From Gonocerus acuteangulatus (taxonomy: Eukaryota; Arthropoda; Insecta; Hemiptera; Coreidae): a stretch of 64,000 nt of DNA. Every line of letters begins with the position of its first letter. Position 1 is the stretch's first letter. Under the pieces are notes generated by a model that saw only the letters and a program-made list of their open reading frames with translations, was not told where the DNA came from and did not search any database. Both the position numbers and the translations under genes were made by a program. Of the stretch, positions 22,165 through 33,951 are shown in pieces. The stretch covers positions 99,203,422 through 99,267,421 of the forward strand of contig OX328132.1 in the NCBI GenBank assembly GCA_946811695.1, read 5' to 3'.

Positions 22165-22345
22165 TTATTTAGATCAAATGATGACCGCCTAATTGAAAAT
22201 TGCGTCAGAACCTTTTTTGTAGAGGATTTAGTAAGTTTTCGAATCGTCCCATTTAACACGATTTTCCAACCGTTTTCATGAGATTTACAGAAATATACAA
22301 AGATCCCAAAACTTTTCATGTCTATTAATAAAATATGTTTTTCAC
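22165..22345 (-). repeat. Family T internal fragment
   Basis: Reverse complement includes acatgaaaagttttggga, cgattttccaacc in reverse, and ctctacaaaaaaggttctga as in the copies at 6.4 and 32.3 kb. Confidence 0.6.
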
Positions 22346-23035
22346 TAAGAGAAAATTAGTGATTTTAGAGTTGCCACTTTGCGATATGTTATAAAACATT
22401 CACCAAAGACGTTGTACATTACAAATAGTTAAAATATAATTTATTAAAATATAAGAAATACATAAAGAAATGTTTACATAATGTTATGTTTACTTTCAGG
22501 TAAGAGTGGACGCTCATTTTACTACTCAATACCCAGAAAGGTGAGTAATAATTATATCTAATTACATTTTCATATAGATAATCGTAAATAAAATTAAATG
22601 CATCACATGCCAATAATAAGTAGATATTTCAGTGATAACATTTATATATTTTGATACGAAGAATGCTTATATAGTTTATAGAAACAGCTAGATTGTTCAT
22701 TACTGCTAAAGAATAGTCTGTAGCCATATAGCACAGCGAATATAAATGTACTTACAGAAATTCAACTCAGAGATAATAATTTAAGTATCATTGAGTAATA
22801 AAACCAGATGACTTCAAGATATTTAATTTATTATTTATTTCTTGAAAATTTCGCCACTTCTGGAGATTTACTCTATAGTTTATTACAAATAGTAATATTA
22901 CCAATCCTGTATAAAAATACCTTCTACAAATCGTGTTCTACATTTTACCAATTATAATTTAATATATTAACAAATTTTAGAAATCATGGTGTTGTATATC
23001 AGTACATATTACAAACCATGAAATAATATATTAAT
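22346..23035. other. No gene recognised
   Basis: AT-rich. A 64-codon minus-strand frame (22419-22613) is Tyr/Asn/Phe-rich low-complexity translation of AT-rich DNA. Confidence 0.4.
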
Positions 23036-23222
23036 TTTTTTTTTTTTTTTTTTTTTTACGGCGCATCGACAAATCTTGGCCATTAGCGCCGACATCCAGG
23101 GTGCAGCCAGGAATTTTCTCAGCGAGCCCTGAGATGAGAAAATTTCTGGCGCCGGTGGGGATCGAACCCACCATCTCCCGCTTATGAATCTAGCGCGCTA
23201 GCCACTAGACCACGGGAGAACC
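23036..23222 (-). mobile_element. SINE A, full copy
   Basis: Poly-T start (minus-strand poly-A), then acggcgcatcgac, 'ccattagcgccgacatcc', and 'ggcgccggtgggg'. The head reads in reverse tctcccgtggtctagtggct (A box) and gtgggttcgatcccc (B box). A tRNA-derived SINE with an internal polymerase III promoter. Nearly identical to the copies at 26.27 and 47.46 kb, so the subfamily is relatively young. Confidence 0.88.
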
Positions 23223-24124
23223 CTAATATATCAATTAATTGTATTTTACTTAAACAATATGTGAAGTGCTAGTAAAAAAGAAACAGGAAAAAACTCTTAC
23301 GTAGAAAGCTATATTTTTGAATAAAAGTTAGATACGCTATCCACCCTATCGACAATTCTTGTCAGAAGGTCCGGAATGTGTCTTTTGTTCGACTTCATAA
23401 GCTTGTTTTCCTCCCTACAGGATGGTGTGATTTTAGAAATCCAAATGTAGGAAATACCCACCATCCTTTTCACTGGTTTTATATGAACACATGATTAATG
23501 GATGTATAGGGGTTGGACAAAGGGGGGGTCTTCCTTCATATTGATGTCACAAGCTGGTTTCCTCTCACCAGGGAAAGAAAGAACGATTCAATATTGTTCG
23601 AACGAGACCGACACATTTCTAAGATTAGGGGTTTCGCCTTTAAGAAATTTACGCTTACAACTAGACATTCGAACCCTCAGGAATCATTTACCATACCCCT
23701 TGATTGTAATTGAAACAATTAGGAAAATACACGATAAGTCTGAATAGGGTTACTTCAGTGAATAAAATAATCGTTTTTTAATACGTACTATTCCGTGGAA
23801 CATATAAAATATCAAGAACGGTTAAAAATATCTGATTAACCGCTTAAAGGCTACGCCCAAATATCTTCGGAGCTGTTAAACATCCTCCATAGGCTACATC
23901 CCCGAGTAAATTCGGATGGATCTGGTATCCCCGACTTATCCAACGTGTTTTAGGGTTAAGTGGCCAAATAGAAAATACGAACTAAGGACCTCAAAACTAG
24001 AAAAAAAATCCACTGAAGGTATGTCCGCAACGCTTTGTTTAGGAGATATTCACACAAAATATTTTCATTCTTATGGATTATTTGCGTTATATGAAATAAA
24101 TGAAACCTACTTATTTGTTCTAAC
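23223..24124. other. No gene recognised
   Basis: Overlapping plus-strand frames at 23502-23747 and 23513-23713 cannot both be coding and show no family motif. Treated as non-coding. Confidence 0.4.
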
Positions 24125-24235
24125 TGCTTTATTATAGATGGAGATAGTTAGCCGCTGTAGAGATACGAAGACAGGTATAGTTGGGATTCGGCTAGGAGAA
24201 AAACGTCAGACTTTCAAAAAGAAATCTGTATTTTG

Positions 24236-24270
24236 GACGTTTCGACTGCAACAATGGCAGCCTTCTTCAG
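24236..24270 (-). ncRNA. Hammerhead-ribozyme-like motif (left arm)
   Basis: Minus-strand CTGAAGA (24270-24264), helix II ggctgc / gcagtc, GAAAC and GTC. Mirror image of the motif at 24669-24703. Confidence 0.5.
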
Positions 24271-24668
24271 CTAAAAAAATATATACAACTTATAAGTATA
24301 TAAAGACCCCGGTGTTGTTGCTATCGTTCATACTTCTAACCATGGTTACCTAAGTTGCCCTCGAGGTCTTCCTCCCTCCCCCCTAGGCATTCTCTAGTGG
24401 TGTGTATCTATATATTAATTGTTATAAATAGTATTCACCTATAAAATAGATTTTGTTTGTCACTACATAAAAATACTTTTTTTTGTACTGTTTTTACTAA
24501 CAACTTCTACATGCTGTTTTCTTTCCAACTACTGGTATTTTCATTGTTTTTAAAAATAAGATTGGTTAAAATTTATTGTATTGATATATATACTCCGCTC
24601 ATTTCTGCCTGTCTTTTACTTACTACTTGTACATTTTCTTTACTTATAAGTTGTATATATTTTTTTAG

Positions 24669-24703
24669 CTGAAGAAGGCTGCCATTGTTGCAGTCGAAAC
24701 GTC
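24669..24703 (+). ncRNA. Hammerhead-ribozyme-like motif (right arm)
   Basis: CTGAAGA (24669-24675), helix II ggctgc / gcagtc (six pairs including one G-U) with loop cattgtt, GAAAC (24696-24700), GTC (24701-24703). Helix III is reduced to a directly adjoining GTC and helix I is weak (g-c plus a few A-U pairs). An extra A lies between the core and helix II. Confidence 0.5.
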
Positions 24704-24786
24704 CAAAATACAGATTTCTTTTTGAAAGTCTGACGTTTTTCTCCTAGCCGAATCCCAACTATACCTGTCTTCGTTGCTTTATTATA

Positions 24787-25855
24787 TGTCCGCTAATATT
24801 AATAGGTACTATTTGGAATTAAAAATAAAAATTTTCAATTTGTAAGAGGTTTTCGGAGAGTACTCATTATTATGCCTTCAATTTATAATAATGGCAGATA
24901 TGCCGATAAGGTGTTTGCGTACGGTTTTTGCAATGGTAATGCTAATTCTGCCCGTCGTGAATATGCCAGGCGATTTCCGAAAAGATGATTACCAAACAAG
25001 TCTATCATTAGCTCTACGTTTCAACAGAATTCTCAGAATGAGAATTGATTAGGATAACGGATATGCAGAAGATAAAGTGATTATTTCTATTTTCATCTTA
25101 AGGCTACCTAAATATCATTAGGAAGCTACATTTCATAGTTAAATATAACGATGTATTATTGAGGGTTCTTTTTTTTAAAGTAATTGTTCTAAAAATTGCG
25201 ATAAAACTTCTTGGAGAGGTAAAAGCTTAGATTCTCTAAGTACACTACAGGATTTATATCTCCTCTCATGAACAATAGCGTCTCATAATACATTCAAGAG
25301 GATTATATAAATAAATTATGTATTTCGTTATCTTCAAAATATAACAGAATTACATTTATTTAATTACATTTTCATCTCCACTTACTTTATCACTTTCTTG
25401 ACAGTTCAATTTCTTTTCGTTTCCCACGTTTGTGTGTGAAATGTAGAAGAGCCTAAAAAAATAGATTGGTAGTTAAATCTGTCCGAGGATTGTAATTCTC
25501 ACTTGGAAGGAACGTAAAAAGAGATTTAAAAAAAATATGTCCTCCCACATTAAGGACTCCAATAAAAACCTGATGTGTACACTTTTTTCTGGGCGTAGGA
25601 AATGGGAGCGGGTTGGCGGGCTGGGGAGAAGTGGGAATCACCGGGAGCTGTTTGGGGAGAAGTGATTTTTTCCACCTTTTTACACCATTCATTTCCCCAC
25701 TCCAACCAGCAGTCGGTCTAATGGCATCTCCAAAACTCCAAAATGAAATGAAGAGATCACGACAACTCCCCCCCCCCTCATTTTGATCTAATCTGAAGGC
25801 GATGACTGAAGATTTCTTCACTAGTAATAGTTGAAATTCTCTATATTTCTAAGCT
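24787..25855. other. No supported gene; one GC-richer minus frame
   Basis: A 122-codon minus-strand frame (25453-25821) spans a GC-richer patch but contains no recognised motif and lacks a convincing exon context. Not called. Confidence 0.4.
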
Positions 25856-26080
25856 GGAGGCCCGGTCCCCGTGAGTGTTAAGGTGTGAGCACTTAGCACT
25901 CCGTGCCAAAGATCGTGGGTTCGGTTGCCACTATGGGATGGTGGCTTTTCTTTAGAAAAAAGAAAAGTCATCAGCCCTAGCCTGGCTGATCCCAGAAAAG
26001 GGTGGTAACCTATAGATAACCCGGCCATAAATTCTTAGTTAATAATAATGTACGTTAAAATTTATATAAATAAATATATT
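25856..26080 (+). mobile_element. SINE B, full copy
   Basis: Head ggaggcccggtccccgtgag with B box gggttcggttgcc. Body ggtggcttttctttag, 'ccctagcctggctgat', 'gataacccggcc'. 3' end cgttaaaatttatataaata. Confidence 0.8.
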
Positions 26081-26268
26081 TCTAAGAGGGAGAAATTTGA
26101 ATCAAAATGTAAAAAAAAATTTTGAAATATCAGGGCAAGACTGAAGTCAAAATTTACTATGTTAATTTGTTAGTCTGTTATTTATCAGAGTTAGGTTCTG
26201 AAATTTGTAAATTTTCAAATACGCTCCCTGCATAATCAATATTTTTCACAATTTTAGGGACTAAGGAA

Positions 26269-26452
26269 TTTTTTTTTTTTTTTTTTTTACGGCGCATCGA
26301 CAAATCGTGGCCATTAGCGCCGACGTCCAGGGTGCAGCCAGGAATGTTCTGCACGAGCCCTGAGATGAGAAAATTCCTGTCGCCGGTGGGGATCGAACCC
26401 ACCATCTCCCGCTTGTGAATCTAGCGCTCTAACCACTAGACCACGGGAGACC
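26269..26452 (-). mobile_element. SINE A, full copy
   Basis: Poly-T, then acggcgcatcgac and 'cattagcgccgacgtcc'; the head in reverse has B box gtgggttcgatcccc and A box ggtctagtggttagagc. Confidence 0.88.
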
Positions 26453-26795
26453 CCGACTGTATGTTGTCTGGAAAAATTACACTGTAAAGAGATAAGAACT
26501 ATTCGTATTTACATTATATCGCATTTTATTGTTGTTTTTTTCTGTTATACTCCAGTGACTCACTAAAGTTGCATAGGAACGAGTAAGCTTTAAAACATTA
26601 AACAAACTTTTTGAAATATTTTACATGAGGAGTCTAAGTTGGTTGTAATAAGTCTACCTACTCTATTCCTCGATATACTAAAATTATTTTTACATCAATG
26701 AGATTAATATTGATATCATTAGAACAGCAATACTATTGAAATGATATTCATAATTCTTGTATATTTTCATTTGCTTTTATTACTGGAAATATATT

Positions 26796-27000
26796 AGCAC
26801 CATTTTGCTCGGACGAATGGCTGGAGTTGAAGATAGATCAGTGTGCCACAGACATTAACGCACTTCTAGGGAGAGAAAAGCATTCCTAACACATCACTTG
26901 GCTGTCGCAGATCTCTGAACCACTCTCTTCTAAGTCGCCTTTGTGGAGGGACTAGATGAGTGACGTTCGATAGAGAGTGGCCTTCATCCTTTTGATGAGT
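26796..27000 (+). repeat. Dispersed repeat S, copy 1
   Basis: Shares tagcaccattttgctcgga, cagacattaacgcactt and gatctctgaaccactctctt with 33728-33940 in the same orientation. The second copy directly precedes an RT fragment, so this is probably part of a LINE. Confidence 0.6.
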
Positions 27001-27054
27001 GGAAATTTGAGTGTGAAAAATATGGCATCTGAATAACATAGCATCTTTAACGAG

Positions 27055-27197
27055 TGGAACGTGAACGTTGGAAAGCTTACTAAATTCGTTACAAAAAAAA
27101 AAGGTTCTGAAGTAAATCTCGATAGGGATCGGAGAAATATGTAAGTGCTTAAAACTTCGAAATTGATAGTTTTGTTCTTTTGAACGGGTTTTGGTAT
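27055..27197 (+). repeat. Family T 3' internal fragment
   Basis: gaaagcttactaaattcg, aaaaaggttctgaa, gtaagtgcttaaaacttcg and gttcttttgaacgggtttt match the 1.2 kb and 32.2 kb copies. Confidence 0.6.
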
Positions 27198-27199
27198 CA

Positions 27200-28890
27200 T
27201 TTTACCCCCTTTATAATTGTTTGTACTTTTTCCTTTAATTTTCATTTACCAGTAAATTGAATAATTTAGTGGAAAAAGGTCAGAAAATTAGAAGCGTATT
27301 GGTTACAGTTTCCAAGAGCAAACGTTTAGAACGAGAATAGAGTAATTTACGCTACTATCAGTTTCCTTTTTGTGGCACCAATTTTTCTGTTCTTAAAATT
27401 TTTAATTTTTTTTTAACATTTAGTTCTTTTTGTATTTTTTTTTTAATTAATCTATTTTTTTATCTACGATTTTGTAATTTTATTCTTAATTGATATATGT
27501 ATATATTATTATTACTTATTTTTTAATTTCATTACGTTTGATCATGAATAACTTCTTATTATCATACTACATAAGTGAGAAACGTTTTGTACTTTCATTA
27601 CGTGTAATAGCATGTGATTTATTGTTTCTCATCAAATAAGGATATTTGACTTTGTAACAAAATATTAAAAATTGATAATTATTGTTTTATCCGGAAATAA
27701 TTGTACCAGCCCGGATAAAATGTATTCCTTACATGCTTTAGTTTAGTCGCCATGTTCAAATGGACAAGTCACAGATCAGAGAATAAATTCTAACTTCAAT
27801 ACAAATTCTCATACGTTCATGAATAAAACATACAATGTATTTATGATGAAATTTATATTATAAAAATTAATTTTTGCATGACTGAAGTAATTGGGATGAG
27901 AACGACTGTATATAGGGGAAATAAAATCTATTCCCAGGGAGCCAAGGCTCTGGAACAGGTGGAATGGAGCTGTAAATAAAACAGACGGCCCATGGTGGAT
28001 AAATAAAGTCCGAGAAGGGCTCTATTCTATTTTCATGTATTTTTTATTGCCAGTTATAGGAGTTATGTATTCCTAGAGGACTTCCAGTATCATGATTTAC
28101 TCTAATCCATCAGCTTTTATTCTGTCTTATTTTATAATGACTACAGACCGCATTCTCGTCCGATTGCACTTTTCTTTTTGCTTACTCAATCGGGGATAAG
28201 TTGTTGACAGGAATTAAGGCATCCGGATTAACATATGTAAGTTTTATTTTGCACGAAATTGTATATTTTGAGGGTTTCTGGAAAACCATTGAACATGAAA
28301 GCTATAGTTGCTAACTTGTTGATTTCTTAGCAGTGGAAGTTATTTAGAATTTACTTGAACCTGTTTATCTTACTATACTTTTTTGTTTGTCTTTATAATA
28401 TTAAGTATTTTTTTTTCAATATAGTAGTTCTGGATTCTAATTATAAATAGAACTATAATATTATCTGTTGTACAAGACATAGATATAATGTTTTAAACCA
28501 ACTTAAAAGTAAAAATATCAAAAATAATAAAATGTTAATGACTTATTCAAGTTTACCCATTGCACGAAAGTGCTCAAATATACAAGTTGAAATTTTTACA
28601 GTATTTTTACGTTACTACGAAGTATAACATATAAAAATATCAGATTTTTATCAAATCCCCCACCAGAGATATTAAAGCCTAAAGTTATCAAAAATTGCAA
28701 CAATTTGATGCTTAAACATTTATAAAAAAATAAGGGAACAAATATCGTGCCAAAAATCAACTTAGATATATATCCCCTTATGCCAAATAATTACACTCAA
28801 AAACGGCATTTTGAGAAATATAAACAGTTGTATTCAATGTCAGTTTTCAGGTATTGAACTTCAAAAAATATAAACAGTGAAGAAGATTTC
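27200..28890. other. Unique AT-rich sequence, no gene recognised
   Basis: No supported frames. The block 27900-28030 (cccagggagccaaggctc, tggagctgtaaataaaac) is compositionally mixed and could be conserved non-coding DNA. Confidence 0.35.
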
Positions 28891-29100
28891 AAATATAGAG
28901 CAGACAGTAAGGAAATCAATGGTGTCTGAACTATTAGTATATGATGTACCAGTCCTGAGAAAATATAGAGCAGACAGTAAGGAAATCAATGGTGTCTGAA
29001 CTATTAGTATATGATGTACCAGTCCTGAGAAAATATAGAGCAGACAGTAAGGAAATCAATGGTGTCTGAACTATTAGTATATGATGTACCAGTCCTGAGA
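28891..29100. repeat. Perfect tandem repeat, 3 x 70 bp
   Basis: Units start at 28891, 28961 and 29031 with aaatatagagcagacag and end with gtaccagtcctgaga. I see no differences between units, indicating a recent expansion. A minus-strand frame across it is repeat translation. Confidence 0.97.
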
Positions 29101-30429
29101 AAATGAGGTTTCCGTAAGAGCTTATAAACTCAAAAATCAGCATGCGCGGTGAAACAAAGATGGCTGCCATTTTCAAACAGATGACTCTAAAAAGAATTTA
29201 AAAATTGGTTTGAACACACATGTCATTGATCCTATAAATATCGATTTTTTCTAAAAAGATCAAGCAACTATATTATTTTTTTCTGGGCCATTTGAAATGC
29301 ATTGACTCTTATTCTTTTATACACATTTCGACGTTATACACTTTTCAATAAATTAATTAACTTTAAAAAATTAAATAAATATCTATTTAATTAAATTCAT
29401 AATTTGGTAATACTTTAATAAAATGAAAATAACTTCTCTAATCCAATAATCTCTATGTATGAGGTATAAAAATCACATAATAGCAGGAGCTCATGGAATA
29501 ACGATTTTAATTAACAAATTCTATAAAATTGCAATGTTGTAGAATTTTTCCCTAAATGGCAGCTTTAATTAGGGTTCTCACGTGATCATTACTTACAGTT
29601 TTCACTTAATATTAGTTTAGCCCCAGTCCTCTTCGTGCAAAAGCCGAGATCACGACCAACTAAATCAACAAATGGTCTTTTTAATTAAACCAATTTTTGT
29701 TGACATGAGAATATTTTCTTTTTTCCCATATGGAATATAAACTTTAATTTAATGTTTTAATCCATAACACCTCAACACCAACTGTGTTTAGAGTTCGTAA
29801 AGTTAAAACACTCGCTTGCCATGTTGTAGTTTAATGTTTTTTTTTTGTTTCCTGTGCATCGACTGCTGAGTTCATTAGCGCCATCCTCCTCAGCTTTATT
29901 GTATAAAACAAAATCGGTTTTCTTTCTTCTGAATAAAATTTGATGAAAAAGAAGGAAAAGTGCTAAAATCAAAATTTAACTTATACCATACAAAACAATT
30001 GGTTGCATCCTTTTATTAAAAATACCGGAACAATCATACAAAAGTACTCTGAACCCAAACAAATTATATTTATTTTTTTACAATGGACCCAACCGCACTA
30101 TTGTTAGTTTCACACACATAAAAGCACACTGTATTCACACATTTATTAAATAAATCTCTTTAACGCCAGTAAAACACATACCAGAGATAAAACACAGTCT
30201 ATATACATATTTTTCGAACATTATAGTATTTAGAAAATAGTCTTATATTTGGCAGAAAACACCTATGTCTTTGAAATACTCGATCAGCCTTTTCAAAGAT
30301 TGCTCCGTCCTTTTCACGATATCTCTGAGTCTCTGGCACTTGTAGTAAGCACTAGACGGATATGGTTTTTATTTCACAATAGATACATCTTCTAGAGTTG
30401 GATTCTAGGCCACTTGCTTGAATGGGGTT
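29101..30429. other. Unique sequence plus a SINE A tail
   Basis: No supported frames. The part from about 29470 to 29650 has several TTAATTA-type words and looks unique. Confidence 0.35.
29836..29895 (-). mobile_element. SINE A 3' tail fragment
   Basis: Poly-T, then gtgcatcgactgctgag and cattagcgccatcctcc, the family 3' end. Confidence 0.5.
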
Positions 30430-31010
30430 GAGAGGAATGTGCTGGTAGGATAATGAGCTTATTAAGGAGTTAGGCCGTGAAGGTTCGAATAGAATATGCG
30501 GTTAAGGGATTTGGCTAAAGGATGGATAAAATGGATAGTCAGGCCATTATGGAGGGTCAAAATGGAGACATAAAACGGAACATCGGTTATTTTTCGGAGA
30601 ATTTTAGACTGCATGGATTGGATTTTATAGGAGTTGGGAGGCTTTATGGAACCCCAGAGTTAAATTCTGTAAGTACATATTGGTCTAAGAATTTAAATGA
30701 GGCGTTTGTTTGTTAGTGTGAGATTTGATCGTCTGTCAAGTAGGTGTAGTTACAGTTTGTACTGTCGGCTAAGTTCCTGTCTCTTCTGGGTAATATGTTT
30801 TACCGACATGTTAGTCGTTTGCCAAGTATCAGTCCTAGGTAGCGAATTTGGGATTTTTGAGGAATTAGAGAACTATGGAGGAACAGTGAAGGCACAATTT
30901 GATTGCCTTAGGATAACGTTTGAGTGGCAGAATTTCTGAGGGCTAACTTTCATTCTCCATTTGATGAACCAGGGTTCGATCAGCCCGAAGTGTTCCTGAA
31001 GGGACTTGGA
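30430..31010 (-). pseudogene. Decayed Jockey/CR1-type LINE reverse-transcriptase C-terminus
   Basis: Reading the minus strand in shifting frames gives traces of the thumb and C-terminal region of Jockey-clade reverse transcriptase. There is a KFCHSNVILR-like stretch where these proteins have 'NPxKT..i.F.R', then NKRLI*ILRPICTY (compare 'k..lykt.irPiltYg'), then SKILRKITDVPFYV and LHNGLTIHF (compare 'nk.lR.it.aP.yvrn..lh.dl.i.f'). Several in-frame stops and frameshifts interrupt it. The same family is better preserved at 45.5-45.8 kb. Degenerate, non-functional. Confidence 0.6.
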
Positions 31011-31310
31011 TGTGAGGATTGGGTCCAGGTATCATCTCCAAATATATGGAGAGATGCGCCGGGGTGAGTTGGGATATCAGCCGTATATGTGACAAAGTAA
31101 GAATTCCACCTTGAATACATCTGCTAAAAAAAAAAAAAAAAATAATGAAAAAAATAATATTCTATATAAAAAAGTCCGACTCGCAGGAACTGCCTCATCT
31201 TAGCGCGGTTCCGTTCTTATCCCTAGTCTAATTTCGAAAGATTAAAATAGAAGCAGTTATTATTTTGTTGAGAGGAGATCGTTGACCGTTGATGATGCAA
31301 GGTAGGGATT

Positions 31311-31617
31311 GTCCGGGTTAGGTCACTGCTACTTAATAATACATACCCCATATGTGTATGCATGTGGGCATATATATGTACATATGTGTGCGTGTATATG
31401 TGTATGTGTATATGCATATATATAAATATATATATATTATATATATATATATGTTAGGTATATTTACATAGATATGTGCATATATTAGTGTTAAATATGT
31501 CCTACTTGTATTTACAGCCCTGATGAAGGCTTGAAGTTCAAGCCGAAACGTCGGCACAATAAAACCATTTTTACGATAAAATGTAGTTTTATTAAGTAGC
31601 AGTGACCGAACCCTGAC
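31311..31617. mobile_element. Small inverted-repeat element with hammerhead motif
   Basis: A 29-bp inverted repeat with two mismatches (31311-31339 and 31589-31617; core ggtcactgctacttaataa) encloses a CA/TA microsatellite field and a hammerhead-like motif. The insertion disrupts a family T copy, which sets its relative age. Exact boundaries beyond the inverted repeat are unclear. Confidence 0.55.
31517..31555 (+). ncRNA. Hammerhead-ribozyme-like motif
   Basis: Helix I gcc (31517-31519) with ggc (31553-31555). Core CTGATGA (31520-31526). Helix II ggcttga / tcaagcc, seven perfect pairs with an agt loop (31528-31544). GAAAC (31545-31549) and cleavage triplet GTC (31550-31552). The invariant core bases are all present. 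One unpaired A at 31527 and an almost absent helix III would favour cleavage as a dimer or tandem transcript, as described for Penelope-type hammerheads. Confidence 0.6.
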
Positions 31618-32819
31618 AGTTATATTTTGGTTCCACCAGTCTTGAAAGGTAGGATTTACAATCTTACCTGGAAGGGTCGGCAAGACTAGAAACCGTCCCG
31701 CTAGTTACAAGGTCTTGGAATCTTGGAACTCTATATTTCTAACAATAAATTGTTTTTGTTATTTTACTTAACCTGTTTTCTTTTCGAATACATTATCCAA
31801 CTATAAGCAATTAAAAAATAACAAGGAATAAAATACAGACAAAAAGAACACTTCGAATAAGCGAAATCAATTACTTTAAAGCTTTAAGCTCTTATTTCTC
31901 CGATTGACATCGCCTAATCAAGACTTTCATTAGAACCTTTTATGTAGAGCATTTAATAAGCTTTCTAATGGTAATCTTCCGTTTACCAAAATTCTCTACA
32001 GTTTTCGAGATATTAATGAAAGTTCCCAAAATTTATATTATTTCTAGCAACAGAAAATTGGCCTCATTTTTCATATCCTGTTTTACACATAAAATTTTCG
32101 CAACATAAGAAATTACAAAAATAAAAAGCAATAAAAAACGAAGGGAAAGAGACAAAAATTACAACAAGAACGACAAAAACCCGTTCATAAGAACAAAACA
32201 GACGTATTTGAAGTTTTAAGCACTTATTTCTCCGATTGACATAACCTAATCAAAAATAGTTTTAGAATCTTTTTTGTAGAGAATTTAGTAAGCTTTCAAA
32301 TAGTTTCTATCCACTTACCACGATTTCCCAACCGTGTTCGAGATATTAATGAAAGTATACGAACTTCCCAAAACTTTTCATGTCTGTTCATAAAATATTT
32401 TATTCTAACCCTTCCTTAACTCCAAACGTAACAAAACTTTCAACATATTAGTTTTAATGAAAGTAGAACATGCAGATAAAGTTTCAACTGAATCCCGTAA
32501 TTCTAAGTACCCAAACCAAAAACGGTATTCAAAAACTATTTTTCCAATTTTCTCGAAAACGGTTAAAGCGATCGCCTTCAAAATGGTTTCATTCGTTTTC
32601 CTAGCCCAGGAACCATATAAAACGAGTACTTACAAGCTTATGAACTCAAAAACGTAAGCGTTACGATTTTTTTTGCGCGAATTTCGCCCCAAACGCCATC
32701 TTCCAGTAGGCGGATTTTGCTGGTTAACGAACTTGACCTTTCAAATTGGACGAAGGATTTTTGTACCAAATTTCATCAAAATAGGACCATTCGTCTTCTA
32801 TCTAGAGAGCGAACAGACA

Positions 32820-32844
32820 AATATATATATATATATATAAATAA

Positions 32845-32899
<55 letters not shown>
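32820..32899. repeat. (TA)n microsatellite inside family T
   Basis: TA repeats interrupted by aaataaata near 32840. Confidence 0.95.
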
Positions 32900-32901
<2 letters not shown>

Positions 32902-33045
32902 AATTTGAACCACCGTTATTTTCGGTCTCTAGGGGTTCTGAAACGCGAAATTTTCTAGTCGGCACTTCCGGATTGTTTCATTGTATCAACCCTATAAGCG
33001 GGGTTCCTCCCTATGGGGGAGGGAGGAACCGCGCTAAAATACGGT

Positions 33046-33727
33046 TCTATATAGTCGAAGTGGCCATATCTTTATCTTATCGCAAAGGGGAATTGAATCT
33101 TAAACCACCCAAGACTTCCCGATGGCAACTCTAGGAACGAAGACAAGCGAGCGGAAGGGCGAAAAGTTTTACGGAATTGCAAAACGTGAACAGAATGCAC
33201 CTTCCCCTTTGTCTCATCCCTACCGCGAAGAACAATGAACAGGGTTTTAATAGAAATTAGTCAGAGAAAGGAACGGCCGACCCAATAAATCTTGAGACTC
33301 TTTATCAAGTTTTAAGAAGTCTCGAATAAATCTAGATTATGAAGAGTAGGCACTATGTTTTGTGAAAGTTATCCTGTCACTTAACTTTGAAAAAGAAGGA
33401 AACTTCTTTCTTAATTAATGTCTTACGTAATTTTTTTAAACATATCTCTTCCTTTTCAAACTTACTTATCAAATTTCTGAGATTAATACATATTTCAAAA
33501 ACAATTCAAGTTTTTAAATTTTTTTTTCTTCTTGTAAAGAATATCATTTATAGAAAACAAGGACACAATTCTTTTCTAAGTATTGTCTTTATTTTTCCTC
33601 ATTCAATTTCTTTATCGGATATTACAATCTATATATAAATAAATCTGGTATTATGATACAATATGGAGGGATCATTGCTTAAGGCCCCCCAACTTCAACC
33701 TCGATTAACGCCAAAAAGACGCGAAAG
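33046..33727. other. No gene recognised
   Basis: Mixed unique sequence; an 83-codon plus frame (33387-33638) is Phe/Leu-rich translation of AT-rich DNA. Confidence 0.4.
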
Positions 33728-33940
33728 GGGCCTATACTAGCACCATTCTCCTCGGACCAATTCTACTCGGGGTCTAAGAGAGATCGGTGTGACAGACATT
33801 GACGCACTTGGTGGAAGAGAATGTCATTTCTATCACTTTATTCTGTCACTGCAGCAGATCTCTTAACCACTGCCTTCTAAGTTACCTTGGTGGAGAGACT
33901 AGATGGGGGACACTCAACAGGGAGAGGGCTTCAGGATTTT
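33728..33940 (+). repeat. Dispersed repeat S, copy 2
   Basis: Matches 26796-27000 (tagcaccattctcctcgga, cagacattgacgcactt, gatctcttaaccactgcctt). It immediately precedes the RT fragment at 33952, suggesting both belong to one decayed LINE. Confidence 0.6.
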
Positions 33941-33951
33941 GAAGAAATGGC

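Larger units (their letters stand above)
24137..24774. mobile_element. Inverted-repeat element carrying two hammerhead-like motifs
   Basis: Arms 24166-24298 and 24641-24773 are a 133-bp inverted repeat with near-perfect identity. Each arm contains a hammerhead-like motif pointing outward. The unit is flanked by the 12-bp direct repeat tgctttattata (24125-24136 and 24775-24786), a target-site duplication. The roughly 340-bp centre is AT-rich without coding capacity. Penelope-like elements are known for terminal repeats in inverted orientation that carry hammerhead motifs; this may be a non-autonomous relative. Confidence 0.65.
31165..33045 (-). repeat. Family T repeat, longest copy, interrupted
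   Basis: Read on the minus strand it starts with the hairpin-forming 5' block (tagcgcggttcctccctcc / gggaggaaccccgctta, 33040-32990). It continues through ataacggtggttcaaattt to (TA)n (32820-32899), then gttcgctctctagatag, gatgaaatttggtac, aaaacgaatgaaacc, acagacatgaaaagttttgg and gaacgggtttttgtcg. It ends with ggaaccgcgctaagatgagg and gcgagtcgga near 31170. A hammerhead-bearing insertion (roughly 31270-31730) interrupts it near its 3' end. No coding frame. Confidence 0.75.

Noticed and set aside
23502..23747. Overlapping plus-strand frames as coding
   Set aside because: Two frames overlap the same DNA and neither shows family motifs or codon structure.
25453..25821. 122-codon minus-strand frame as a gene
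   Set aside because: Length is modest for a GC-richer patch, and no domain, exon boundary or homologue was recognised.
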